The notes under the pieces are model-generated. The model did no database searches and was not told the origin of the DNA. It worked only from the letters and a program-made list of their open reading frames with translations. This document shows, one piece after another, positions 1-11,187 of a stretch of DNA of 64,000 nucleotides (positions within the stretch are counted from its first letter, which is position 1; every line of letters starts with the position of its first letter). The position numbers and the translations under genes are program-made. Origin of the DNA: Chrysoperla carnea (lineage: Eukaryota > Arthropoda > Insecta > Neuroptera > Chrysopidae); contig NC_058339.1 in NCBI RefSeq assembly GCF_905475395.1, forward strand, positions 6,952,001 to 7,016,000. Reading direction: 5' to 3'.

Positions 1-55
1 AAAGCATATTAGCCATTTTAAAAAGTGATTTTGATTTAAAAAGATATGTCGTTAC

Positions 56-1556
56 CTTTTGAGTTCACTGGGGAATGAACATTAAATTTTTTAAATAATC
101 GAATTATATGATCCATTTGGTCTGCTGCTTTTACAGATTTTGGTGAATCATAAACAGAGCAATCTGATTTGGACTCATTTAATTTGGGTGACTCTAAACA
201 AACATAATAATAAAAATTAAAAAATCGAAATGCGAAAGTTTCGCACACACTGTATAGAAGACGATTTCATATTAGTTACATACCTGAACTGCTTTTATTG
301 AAACTTCGCCGATGCACATATTCAATATTTTCGATTGTACATTGTTTTATGGGTGTATTTTCTGCTGTGTGGAATTCTGAACTGTTTTTTAATTCCTATT
401 ATAAAAAAATTAATTAATTATCAAAGATTTATCATAATTAATAGGGTATTTCACCCATTTTTAAAAAGTGTCTCAATTAAATTCTATATTTCTACTAAAC
501 CACTTAAAAAACACAAAAGTTTTATTCAATCGATTCGGTGCAATAAAAATGCATTTAAAAAAGCGCTGGATTGAATTATATTGTTCTGTGATCATGACGT
601 CAGTTGTCTATGTAAGAAAAATTTAAAAAAAAAAGAAGTTTTTTAATTGATTTTTCATAAATATAAATTCAAACGCCAATAACGTCAACGCATCGTTTTA
701 GCAACGACACCGCACGGATAAATGATAAAATAACATGCGGAATGATGAATGGTTTGTTTCTAAACTTGCTTTTACTATATTACAACGTAATTTTCCATAG
801 AAACAAGCTGAACAATTTGAACTTAGCGTGATTCCGATTGGTTCACAGCTTCAACGGATATAAATGCGCCACAACCAATAACAAGTAGTTTTTTTTTATT
901 AAAAAATATACAGGGTGTCAAATTTAACTTGATACAAAAGCATCAAATATGTATGGCGTTGCTGGATACTAACTCTGCATAAGTATTCAAAGCGAATTAC
1001 ATAAATGGCGTACGGAAATAAATCATGTAGGGCTTCTAAATTAACGTGAAATCAAACATATTTTTAACTTCCGGTACCGAAATTACTCGATCATTTTTTT
1101 CCAAAACGAATTTTATCAAGAATAATTTTTCCCAGAAAATTATTTTGCATAGAAATCAAATTATTCAATTTTTATATTTACAAAAAGTTAATTTAAGAAA
1201 AAAATTATCCTAGTTTCTCTAAAAATTAATTTTTAAATTACAAAACGAAAAAAAATGAACTTTGACCTTGGTTATGCATATTATACCTTCCTCTCTTAAT
1301 CTTCTTTAACTTGAATAAGTAAAATACTTAATTTCATGCCAAAATATACCAGAAAACTCTAGAGAGTTTTAGATCGTGAAAAAATGAATATTTAAAAAAT
1401 ATTAATCAGCATGTGCTTTTCCTTAAATAGAAACAAATGAATTACCTCTTTGTCAAAGACGATTTCGTTATTTACAATATTTCGGGCAGGTGATAAATCT
1501 TGAAAAACTTTTCTTGGTGATGTCCATACAACTTTTGTTGGTGAATTTTCACTCAT
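56..1556 (-). CDS. Unidentified Ser/Thr-Pro-rich protein, N-terminal three coding exons (partial, runs off the left edge)
   Basis: I do not recognise this gene. Three minus-strand exons join in phase: 1446-1556 (ATG at 1556, 37 codons, donor GTAATT), 284-395 (acceptor ATAATAG, 112 nt, ends phase 1) and 56-193 (acceptor GTTTAG, starts phase 1, donor GTAACG, ends phase 1). The chain gives about 120 residues beginning MSENSPTKVVW. It is hydrophilic and rich in Ser-Pro and Thr-Pro (SPTK, TSPRK, LSPAR, TPIK, SPKL, SPKS, HSPV), so multisite phosphorylation by proline-directed kinases is plausible. No signal peptide, membrane segment or folded domain is visible. An AG directly precedes the ATG (TTTAGATG), so a 5' UTR intron is likely. 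Phase agreement across three exons is the main support; function is unknown. Confidence 0.65.
396..1445. other. First intron of the unidentified minus-strand gene
   Basis: This 1,050-bp stretch separates the first two coding exons of the minus-strand gene. It is AT-rich and shows no further exon in phase. It contains one dispersed repeat around 905-1060 that also occurs near 59.5 kb. Nothing else is recognised. Confidence 0.5.
905..1060 (+). repeat. Dispersed repeat H, copy 1
   Basis: The segment around ATGTATGGCGTTGCTGGATA through GCGAATTACATAAATGGCGT matches 59547-59612 almost base for base. It is preceded by ACAGGGTGTC, a motif often seen at DNA-transposon ends, but I did not find a clean partner TIR. 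Confidence 0.55.
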
Positions 1557-2019
1557 CTAAACATAATTAAAAAGAAATTATAAAAATTCAATAAATAATA
1601 ATAATAAATGAGTACAATCGAAAATTGACGTAACTAACCCATTTGGCTTTAAAAATATTATTTTTATACACACAAAGACGTCATTCTATTTTTAAATATA
1701 TTTATTTTATTTTAAAAGTAAATAAGACGCATATATTACTTAAGGGTATAAAACTTAATAACTATAGTTAGCGTAGCGCACACTTTTATGCTATATAATA
1801 TTACTCTTTTATTAAGGATATTAATTTTCCCTGGGAAATTCTTTTTAATATCTACATTTTCTTTAATACTCCAATTTATATATTTTTGAAGAGGGTTCAA
1901 ATGTAAAAAATTATTATGAAATTCATTTGGCAGTTACTAGTTAGAACCTTATCTTTGAGTTCAATTCTAGGATTTCTAACGTGGGGGTGAAAAGTTTGGT
2001 TTTTATGTAATATATATAA

Positions 2020-2255
2020 AAGTATACTAAGTTTAGTCCCAAGTTTGTAACGCTTAAAAATATTGATGCTACAAACAAAATTTTGGTATAGGTGTTGATA
2101 GAATCATCTAATTAGTCCATTTCGTGTGAAATTTTTATAGCGTGCTCAAGGTGTAAAAAGTGAGGCCGAGTTCGTAAATGAGCAACATAGGTCAATTGGG
2201 TCCATCTTGTAAACCGTTAGAGAAATAACAAAAGTTTAAATGTAAAAAATGTTCC
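2020..2255 (-). repeat. Interspersed repeat B (truncated, reverse orientation)
   Basis: Reads as the reverse complement of the right half of repeat B. It has the block AGTTTAGTCCCAAGTTTG, then AATTAGTCCATTTCG, then the segment complementary to CTCATTTACGAACTCG. Other copies lie near 14.0, 26.8, 35.4, 48.8, 51.6 and 57.8 kb. Confidence 0.7.
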
Positions 2256-2545
2256 GATTTTCATAAAATTCCAAAACAAAATTTTTTTTGGGATTTTCTC
2301 GATTTTTTCAAAGGGGTACCTTAAAAAAATTGCAAAAAATCGAAAAATTTTTATCATCTCCAATTTTGATAAAACTCAGTATATAAGGTAATTTTGACCC
2401 AAAAAGTGCAAAAATTGGGTACATTTGTTGACTGGTCGAATATATATTTTTGGAGATACGGACTAAAATCGATCCAAACATTGCGATATCTCAGAAACAG
2501 CTGCCAAAAACCTGGCATCGACATAATGTTGTAGATTTTCAATCC
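2256..2545 (-). repeat. Repeat C, one unit
   Basis: Contains the core AAAGGGGTACCTTAAAAAAA flanked by complementary CGATTTTT and AAAAATCG, then AAGGTAATTTTGACCCAAAA and ATCGATCCAAACATTGCGAT. These blocks are shared with the C arrays near 29.2, 46.0 and 50.9 kb. The 64-codon open frame here comes from the repeat, not from a gene. Confidence 0.7.
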
Positions 2546-5033
2546 CACAGTGGTACGGGAGGAAGGAGTTTTTCTAGCCTCTCCCTAAAAATTGCATACT
2601 TTTACGAACAGGCATTGTTTTAACGAGCTGTCAAAGTCTTGAGTCCGATGTGACTTTGTAGAATAACCCACAACCACACTATTTCCATATAATCTCCTGA
2701 TTGGTACTGAACCTAAAACCAGCGTGACTTTAGTTCAGAATCACACTTTCCCACATAATTTCCAATCCTCCGAGTGGTGCTGGGGATACTTTTGAAATTA
2801 TGCAAATTTGGATAACGCAAATTTTTTGTTTCGTGTTATACCCAGTACTATTTAAACCTTGTAATTAAACTATTGGGTGTACAATTTGATTAGGGTAATA
2901 TAGTTTACGCTTGAATTAATTAAATCATATAGAATAATTAATTATGTTCTCCATTTTAAAAATTGTTTACACCAGTTTATTCCTGTAACGGTGATGTACA
3001 TTTTCATTTTAGTTTTAAAGAATACTATGGCAGGTACTAAGAATTTAATTAAAGCAAGTGTATTTTCAAAAACTTCTCAATATAAAATTAAAATTCAAAA
3101 TTTAGAATGGCAAAAACAACGATAATTTATAATAAATTTATTTTCTGTTCATACCTTGATTATTTGAAAACAAGTATTAAAGATGACAAATACAAAATAT
3201 ATTTTCACTCAAACAAAATATACGTAAATTATAACTAATTATGGTATATAAAACAAAAATTAAATGCGTTAATATTATTTTATTTAAAATTGCGTTTGAA
3301 ATTCTCACGGTCTTCACGGTTAACGTTTTTAAAACAATTTGAAAGTTCTAAAAACTTGTTGACACAACCGTTAATTTGAAAAATAACTTGTGATTTTCAA
3401 ATATTCCTAGATGTGTGTATGTTTTTATTATTTTTTTAAATTTTAATTTATTATTATTATTAAAATTTATGAAGTGAGTTAAAAATATTAAATTTAAAAT
3501 CGTTTAAAATATGTTTGTATCATTAAAAATTTATTTTTGTATCAATGATCAATTTTTTTAAATATCTAAACTTCCCTAGATAATTTAAGCGCGTAATTTC
3601 AAATTTAGCTGTTAGCAACAGCACCTAAATACCAATTGGATTTCAAAACATTTTACTATTTTCCTAAATTTTATAATTTTCTTCTAATTATCTACCTCCA
3701 CCTAAGAATAAAAAACTGGGAAAAAGTCTAAACATTATCTGAACAGAGGCATAAATTATACCTGATGGCGATAAGGCCTGAAAAATGTTTTATGTCTATT
3801 GAGAATAGGCAAATAGATAAAAAAAAAATTGACCTTGGTTAAAATTAGCAGTCTTACAGATTTATTTCGCAGTTATTCCACCTCTCCCATTTATTGCCAT
3901 GTTCTCAATTATACAAAACTCTACCCTCTTATTTAAGTATAAGTGCCCACGGGAAGTGAGAGAGTCAATCATTGATTTGAAACCAACACGCTCGGCTAAT
4001 AGTAGAGTGGTACTTGAAATCAATAGCGTAATTAGCGTATTTCAAGCAGCAGAGAGCCCATAAAAATTTGATTAAATAATTCTAGTTAAGAAATATTTTA
4101 TCTGGTGATAGAAGCGGGCTTTTTTGCCGCTTTAAACTAATGTCTCAATGCCTCTTGAAAAGGTGAAATGAAAAGGTCTATTAAGATAATTGTGAATATA
4201 AATATATTTTACAAGCTGTGCTAAGAAAAAAGTAACAAAACAAATTTTATGTTTTAAATAAACCATATATTCAATAAATAGTAAAATACAATATGACAGA
4301 TTACATAAATAATATAATCGAATCTTTAAAACAACTGAGCAAATTCCAGTTAAAAGGATCTAGTAAATTCGAAAAAATTATCCTTTGCTAAAAAAAAGAG
4401 TAATTTGTGAACCAAGCGATCAATTATGCTTGAATTGGCTCGTATCAAAAACAAAATTAATTAAAATATTAGCCTGTATTTCTTTGGTAACTGTTAAAAA
4501 TATTATTAAATCAGTATTCATTATTAATACAGAGAATAAAGACATTTCACTTCGGAAAAATCCAGCTTTCCGGGAATTACTCCGAAGTTCGATCTTTATT
4601 TATTGTTCATTCCCTGGATTATTATTGCTCCTAAAAAACAAGAATCTTGATTATAACTTGATTATTTGCAATCATTATTCAGCTATTTTTCACTTAATAA
4701 TTTGATTTGGCCCCCGAAAGAAAGCGCAAAATTATCGGCCAAACTTGTGAAAAATTTTTAAGAGTTTTCTTAAATTAAAAACGTTTCACTGTTCGTTATA
4801 ATGAAGTGGCATATGAATGTATCCTTTTAAAACTATAAATATGTCCTTAAAACAATGATTACATAAATTTTAAAATTAAAAAAATAATTATCACAGTCCT
4901 AAAATTAAAATAACAAATACAAATGCCCTGAAATTGTTTTACTATTTAAAGTTACGAGCCTTTTTTCATATCAAGTACCTTAAAGTACGTTTCCTAACTT
5001 CATTACTAAACACACCATTACTGCAATAACAAT

Positions 5034-5039
5034 TTTATT
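5034..5039 (-). terminator. Candidate polyadenylation signal of the acid phosphatase gene
   Basis: TTTATT on the plus strand is AATAAA on the minus strand, about 115 bp past the phosphatase stop codon. This is a typical distance for a short insect 3' UTR. Confidence 0.45.
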
Positions 5040-5153
5040 TTTGAAAATTTTTATCAGACAAATAAAAAAGAAAAAAAGAAAAATATTTGAACCAAATTTA
5101 AATTTCATTAATATTCCCTATTATTATACTATTATAAATAATTTACGTGATCA

Positions 5154-7888
5154 TTATAATTCGTCGTTAATTTCGCTATAACTTCCATGTTTCTCTTTGA
5201 TTAACCAAATATTATCAATAACAGCACCAAGCTTATCAACAGAAATTTGTTCTAAATACAAATGTGTTCGATTATAGACTTTCATTTTCGTATAACCGTA
5301 ATCAGATGACCTGAATGCACTCCATTCTGGTGACGGATGAATAAAGTTATCAGTATTTTCTTGACAACCAGCCGATCCCGTTACTATGTGTACCGGAGCT
5401 TTTGGATTTGTATACGATTCTTCTCTACTACCATTATATATTTTATAATCATAAATTGGCCATAATCGTTCATATGAATGTTCATGTGCCCATATTTCTA
5501 AATCAACACCGTACTTATAAAATAATGGTTCTAATCCAAAGAAATGTGAAAATGGTATTCCAATTCGTACAAGAGAACCAGGATGTGTACAATCATCACC
5601 ATCATTATCACTACAATACATTGGTCGATGACCCATTGTAATAATCCATGGACGTTTTTGACGATTTTCTGGTTTGTTTGCTTCAATTAAATCTTTTTCA
5701 AGCCAATCGTATTGGAATACTAACGGTTTTAAACCGTAATTCATAAAGTAGTATAGTTCGGTTGAGAATGATATAAAATGTACAGGGCCTAAATTAAAAC
5801 TGTACATTAAATTTTCTGTTCCTCCTGGCATACTGAACCGTGCTCGATAATGGCTAAAATTACTGCAAAAAAAAAAAATATTTTGATTTTAATTACATTC
5901 GCCAAGTAGTTTCAGATAGAAAAAAGTCGGAAGTTGCTGAAACTTTGGGATATTGTTCAGGGATTGTTAATTAATATTTTTTCAAGTTTTGGAACTCCAA
6001 GACTCAATTCTGTCGTATATTTTTCCCAAAATCTTCGAATATCTTCTAAAATTTATGCAAACTATCTGAGCGAAAGGGAAATATTATTATTAAGTGTATA
6101 TATTGTAACTTACTATTTTTGTTCATGATTTCCTGGACACGTCATGTATGGTACATATGCTGCAATGGATTCGATTTGATTCATAAATTGATCACCAACT
6201 TCTCCTTCTTCCTGTAAGCATAGCAGAAAATAAAACAAAAATTAGCATTTCAAAATAATAATAGAAGTTGCTTTTTCCTAATTCCTAAAGAACTCCGCTG
6301 AGCTGGTGGCAAGCCCGGGGCTCGTCACTCAAGATGGAGAGGAGGAGCCGGAAGAATATTAACCTCACTTAAAAAATCAGGGTCCATCTGTCCCGGATGG
6401 TAGCACCCTGTATCAGGACCCTTGCTAGGGTTACTGTAAAGTCCTCATCGGCAGCGAAGACGAAGAAGAAAATCTTTGGTACGGCGAATCTGGTGGAGGA
6501 ATATGGTAGAGAGACAGAGAACCATCTCTTTATATAAAAAGTGTCCACCGAAAAGCAGAAAATTGGTGGCGCTGCTGTAGCAAAAGTGTAAGTTTAAAAG
6601 AAAGTACTAAGAGTAAGATAAGATCTGAACAAGTGGTTAGAGAAGGATAGAGAAGTTCACATCAAACACAAAGTAATAAGAGCAAGATAAAGATGTAAAA
6701 AATTTGTTAGAGAAGGATAGAGAAGTTCACATCAAATAATTTTTGCTACACAAGCGTCATTCTGGTCAATTGATAAAACTGTTATTTTCTGTTTTCAGCT
6801 TTGACTTACTTTGACTCCTATTTAAGATGGTTCTCCTTATTTCTAACCTGCATAGAAGTAATTAAGTCTTATAGAGTCACATGATTCAAACTTACCCAAT
6901 CCATATCATAAGCAAAATCACCCACATGTAAAATTGCATCATACAACCCACGTTGCGTTTCTTCTTGAAGATATGCCAGTGATTTTGCGTTCACATTTCC
7001 CATATCACCGTAAATTGCCAAATGTGGGCTCCAATTATTTTCATTTGGAACTGTTTTGAACCAAAATTTAGGTGACCATCCTAAATCACTTCCAACGTGA
7101 TACACTTTAAATAAACAAAATTAATTATTTAGTACCATTAAATCTTTAAATTCAAAGGCCGATAATACTCTATAGCTATTCGTTGTGTGCGTAGTCATGG
7201 TAGGGACAATAAAATCGATGCTAGCGCTTCCAGAGAAAAATTTTGGCGATAAAGGAGGCTGTTATGACTAATTTGCAATTCTTTAGATGTTAATGTTATA
7301 GAAAATGTCAAATTAAAATTATTGAAAAACACTAATTAATTAAACTTAATGCATTCAAAATTCTGAAAATAAGAAATCAAATTGCACAAATATTATTTTT
7401 CAAACGTAAATTATCATAATTATTTATTTAAATTTGTGAGACAGTAATATTAAATTTTCAATGTAAATCATAAATCCAATCCATACAATTATATATGCAT
7501 TCATACAATTCTATAATTAAAGTAGTGCATCGTTACGATGTAAACGCCTCCAAAAAAACTCACGCACGCTGCGAATAGCTACTTTATACATACCGTATTT
7601 AGTTTCTGGTGTAAGATTCTGCAGTCGAACACGATGTATGTATTGTGTACGATTATGAGTACCTCCATCCACAAATTTTGTAGAACTTCCACTTTCACGA
7701 AGTATTAAACCACCAATACCATATTCCACAATGGATTGTTGTGTATCGTTGATTGTGGACCATGTGACAACTATTTCCGTAACTGATTCTCCAAAGGCAA
7801 TATGGATTTGCTCTGGTTGATATGATACATGAGAATATCCATAATTGGATAAAAATACCAAAACAATTATTGTATAGAACGTGAACAT
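5154..7888 (-). CDS. ACP7: Purple acid phosphatase, acid phosphatase type 7-like (ACP7/PAPL), complete
   Basis: A secreted or lysosomal dinuclear-metal phosphomonoesterase. Four minus-strand exons join in phase: 7594-7888, 6896-7104, 6114-6211 and 5154-5862, with GT...AG at all three introns, giving 436 aa, close to the usual length of animal ACP7. Residues 1-19 form a signal peptide. About 24-100 are the N-terminal fibronectin-like domain (PEQIHIAFGE, VVTWST), followed by the metallophosphatase domain. Metal-site motifs are all present: GDMG (D132), GDFAYD (D161, Y164), GNHE (N196, H197), MGHRP (H279) and AHEHSYER (H327, H329). The C-terminal PAP domain includes HIVTGSAGCQE. Intron 1 (7105-7593) carries MITE A and intron 2 (6212-6895) carries repeat G. 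No inactivating change is seen, so the enzyme is probably active. Confidence 0.97.
6290..6800 (-). repeat. Dispersed repeat G in intron 2 of the acid phosphatase gene
   Basis: Shares long blocks with 10075-10330 and 20205-20500, which are in the opposite orientation: GAAAATTGGTGGCGCTGCTG, GTAGCAAAAGTGTAAGTTT and GGATAGAGAAGTTCACATCA. The last block occurs twice inside this copy, about 75 bp apart, so the element has an internal tandem duplication. The first 200 bp (6290-6500) are GC-richer than the surroundings and have no match in the window. Confidence 0.65.
7179..7575. mobile_element. MITE A (397 bp), copy 1, in intron 1 of the acid phosphatase gene
   Basis: Starts TTCGTTGTGTGCGTAGTCAT and ends with GCACGCTGCGAA. 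The termini are imperfect inverted repeats sharing TTCG, GTGCGT and CATGG. It is flanked by TAGCTA on both sides, and other copies are flanked by TA, as expected for Tc1/mariner-type target sites. Copies at 42286-42682 and 55313-55709 have exactly the same length. No coding capacity, so it must be mobilised in trans. Confidence 0.8.
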
Positions 7889-8149
7889 TTTATAAGTATC
7901 TATTTAAATGAAATGCGAATTGTTTATGTAAACATTACAAACTATAATTCAAATAAAAATAAATCTTTTATCACATATATAAATTCAAATTCTTTGTGTA
8001 CTATTAAAAGTCAATATTTACAATGGCAAGTCATCAGTCATGAACATTACTTAACAATCATAAACGTCATTTTTATCAATAATGTTATTATTATTATTCT
8101 TGTGGCTACTGTGTATACCAAATAAACTTTACACTACACTACAATTCAT

Positions 8150-8279
8150 GGAGGTTATAAAGAAGGAGAACAAACGCTACAGAAAATATTGTCCCCAAAA
8201 TATGGACAAAATAAGTGAGGCGCTGGGATCGCTAAGTTGTCTCATTAAAAACGGGCTGTTGTGCACCAATTTCAAATGA
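8150..8279 (+). pseudogene. Possible transposase-like fragment with a pipsqueak-type helix-turn-helix flavour
   Basis: An open stretch from an ATG at 8150 to TGA at 8277 encodes about 42 residues, including KRYRKYCPQNMDKISEAL. This spacing of basic residues, Y and a following amphipathic helix resembles the N-terminal pipsqueak/CENP-B-type DNA-binding helix of pogo/Tigger transposases. It is less AT-rich than its surroundings. The resemblance is weak and it may be chance. Confidence 0.25.
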
Positions 8280-10074
8280 TCTATCAACGTTTAATAAACG
8301 TGTATATAATATCATTCAAAGGAAAAAAAAGCAAATAATGAAATTATTATTATTATTTACTAATGAATAAATTATAAATTATCTATTCTACTTTATAAAT
8401 TTATCTATACTACTTTATAAATTTGAATGGTACTAACTTCATCTACTTGTACTCATCAACAGCTAACTTAGCGGATACTACTTACCGACGACAGCGCGGG
8501 TTGTGGCTGAAAAATGAACTATAAATTCGCGTAGCGATCGTTCTCCTTCTCTCTAACCTCCATGCTACAATTGATAACCGAGAGTTGCAACTTCGTTAAC
8601 CGACGATAATAATAAGTTCTAATTAAAGAAGGAAATGGACCCGTTTTCAGTAAGTTCAATTTAGACTACCAGATGGCAATACTTGTACTTGCCATTTTAA
8701 AGGCAAATAAAAATATTCAAATTCAAATCAGATAAAGTCCGCCAACTGGCGATAATAATTCGCACTAATGAAAATAGGATTTCAGTAGCTCAAATTTAGT
8801 CTACCAGGTGACACCCTTTATCAATAGTTAAAATATAATGTTTTTATGCGTACACTCAGTATAATTAGAATAGATGGGTCTTATTAATCTATATAGCATT
8901 ATCTTTTTCTACTTACACTGAGTGTAATGTGTAGGCAAAAAAGAACATCTGGTAAATAGTTAAAAATATAATTGTGACGCGTTTTCATTTGACGCTGGAA
9001 TTGGATTTTAACCAATGTCTAAGTGACAATCATTAACTTTAGCGTAATATATTTTTAATGATCGCAAAATTTACTGTCAAAAAAATGAAGTACCTCATAA
9101 TTATTTGGAACACATTATGGTAACGACTGTAATATTACCAAATATGTAATACTCGTGTCTCGACAAAGGGAGACAAATAGTTTTCGTGTTCTCTATTTTC
9201 CAAGTGACACAGGTGACAGGGGAACTTACTGACAGTCTTCTCTCTCGTTCATCATATTGCATCCACTTAAAAGCTAGCACATTCCTCGCGTTCTCTACCT
9301 ATATAAACTATATGGGATAAAGAGAATGATATATATGGTCGGCTCTGTAATGTTGGGACATTTTGTCCCATGCAAAGTATGAAACTGACCATCAGACCAT
9401 ATAGGAATATTACATACGAGTATATGAATGTTACACAGAAATTTGTTATGATTAATAATATATTGCATATTATTCATTTACCCTTTATTTGTTTATATTT
9501 TTCTAATTATTAATCAAGGACGAAATCTAATAACAAGTAATAAAAATAAAACAAAAAATACAACTGATCGATTTAATTATATGTAAATACCACATACGCA
9601 TATATGCTAAAATAAATTTTAATGTTTTTTAAACTATTTTATAAATAATTGTAATATTATTATACATTGAATGCGTCACAAAACACATCGAAAATAACAT
9701 ACTCTCTTTTGGTCTCTAAAAATTTGGACTTCATAGGCCATAGTATGAATAGATCATTTCGAACTTCATAAATTTCATGTACCAAAAAGTACCTCACATA
9801 ACAGGATTCATACGAGAAACGGTTCTATATCCAGAAAAAAATATCTCAAATATCTGTTCAATTTAAAAGAGTAATGGGACTGGCCGTTTTATAAAAATAA
9901 TATGTAATAACACCATTCTAGGGGAGAGTTCGAAAATATTCAGCTTAGTTGTACAGAGTATTGCAGATTTTGCTGAGTGACCAGTTTCAAAAAGTTTTGT
10001 GATCATTTTCCTCTGAGCATTTTTTGTACAAAATTTCTTCTATAAGACTCAATTACTTTTATAGAGGGTAGAAA

Positions 10075-10330
10075 TGAGGACAGTCATCTTAAATAGGAGT
10101 TAAAGTAAAAAAGTGCCAAATGAAAACGAAAAATAACAGTTCTAAAATTAACCAGAATGGCGCTTGTGTGGCAAGAGTTATTTGAAGCGAACTTCTCTGT
10201 CCTTCTTTAACAACTTGTTTACATCTTACTCTTATTACTTTTTTTTTTTTTTAAACTTACAATTTTGCTACAGCAGCACCACCAATTTTCTACTTTTTCG
10301 GTGGAAACTTTTTATATATCGAGATGGTTC
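10075..10330 (+). repeat. Dispersed repeat G, copy 2
   Basis: Carries GAACTTCTCTGTCCTTCTTT, AACAACTTGTTTACATCTTA and GCTACAGCAGCACCACCAAT, the same ordered blocks as 20205-20500 and the reverse complement of 6540-6830. This copy has only one of the duplicated AACTTCTCT blocks. Confidence 0.65.
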
Positions 10331-11187
10331 TCTTTCTTTAATATTATTTAATTTTATTTCAAATTTAATATTAAATATCTCCGTTTTTTGAACACAAAGG
10401 CTAAAAACTTCAGAACCTAACCAATTGCTCTATAGGCAACAAACTCAACCAACCAACCAACTCGTAATTACGACAAGAGTAACATTTACATATGATAAAA
10501 AATTTAAAATAAAAATATGATTTTTTTTTTTAAATTTTGAGACTGCTGTTGGTTTCGAACTAAGTAATCAGTAAAATGTAAAATTATTTAGCCACGCCTC
10601 TAAATTCTACTAACTAAATTATCCGTACGTTTAAAATAATGTCTATAACCATAGTCGGCAGCGTAAAGCCTAAGTGTTCCTGTCGTGAGGCGTTCTAATA
10701 TTTTATTGTTATATTCTATGACCATAGAATAATATAACTGAGATAAATAGGGGAAAAACCGCTTTAAAAACTTGCAGAATACTCGCATGCGCATAAACAA
10801 TACTACGGTGTTTAATTTATCAGAAAAGTTATTTGTGCGTATCGTGTCGCTATCCATATTGTTTTCGTTGTCTCTTTCCTCATTTTTTTAAGAATTCTTA
10901 ACTTTATTGAATATTAAAAAAATATAATTATATATTAATAATATTTCCAATATCTGTGAAAATTAAAATTAATATATTATTCCACAAACAAGCCTTCTAT
11001 CTTAGGTATGTATCAGAAAAATCTATCTAATCTACAACATAAAACCATAAAAAACTAACGTTATCGAGGCACCCTAAGGCGTGAATTTGTCCCCTTAATT
11101 AATACGATATCGAATCCTTTTTTCAGATCTATCCAACAGCTGATTTAGACATAATATACAAACAAGTATCGAAGTGTACAGTTCATC

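Larger units (their letters stand above)
1557..5153. other. Intergenic region between the unidentified gene and the acid phosphatase
   Basis: No convincing exon. It carries the presumed promoter and 5' UTR of the minus-strand gene on the left, a reverse copy of repeat B (2020-2255), one unit of repeat C (2256-2545), a diverged direct duplication around 2648-2790 (two blocks starting near GTGACTTT), and the 3' end of the phosphatase on the right. An open frame of about 106 codons at 4385-4705 looks like chance AT-rich sequence. Confidence 0.5.
7889..11187. other. Intergenic region between the acid phosphatase and the MATH-BTB gene
   Basis: Contains the phosphatase promoter (minus strand) and the 5' flank of the BTB gene. 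I see no additional gene. It holds a possible transposon-derived fragment (8150-8279), a palindrome-bearing block at 8850-8940 (ACACTCAGTATAA against TTACACTGAGTGT), and repeat G at 10075-10330. The rest is AT-rich and featureless to me. Confidence 0.5.

Noticed and set aside
4385..4705. 106-codon open frame
   Set aside because: No recognisable domain or splice context; composition fits chance AT-rich sequence.
5402..5641. 79-codon plus-strand frame
   Set aside because: Antisense shadow of the last phosphatase exon.
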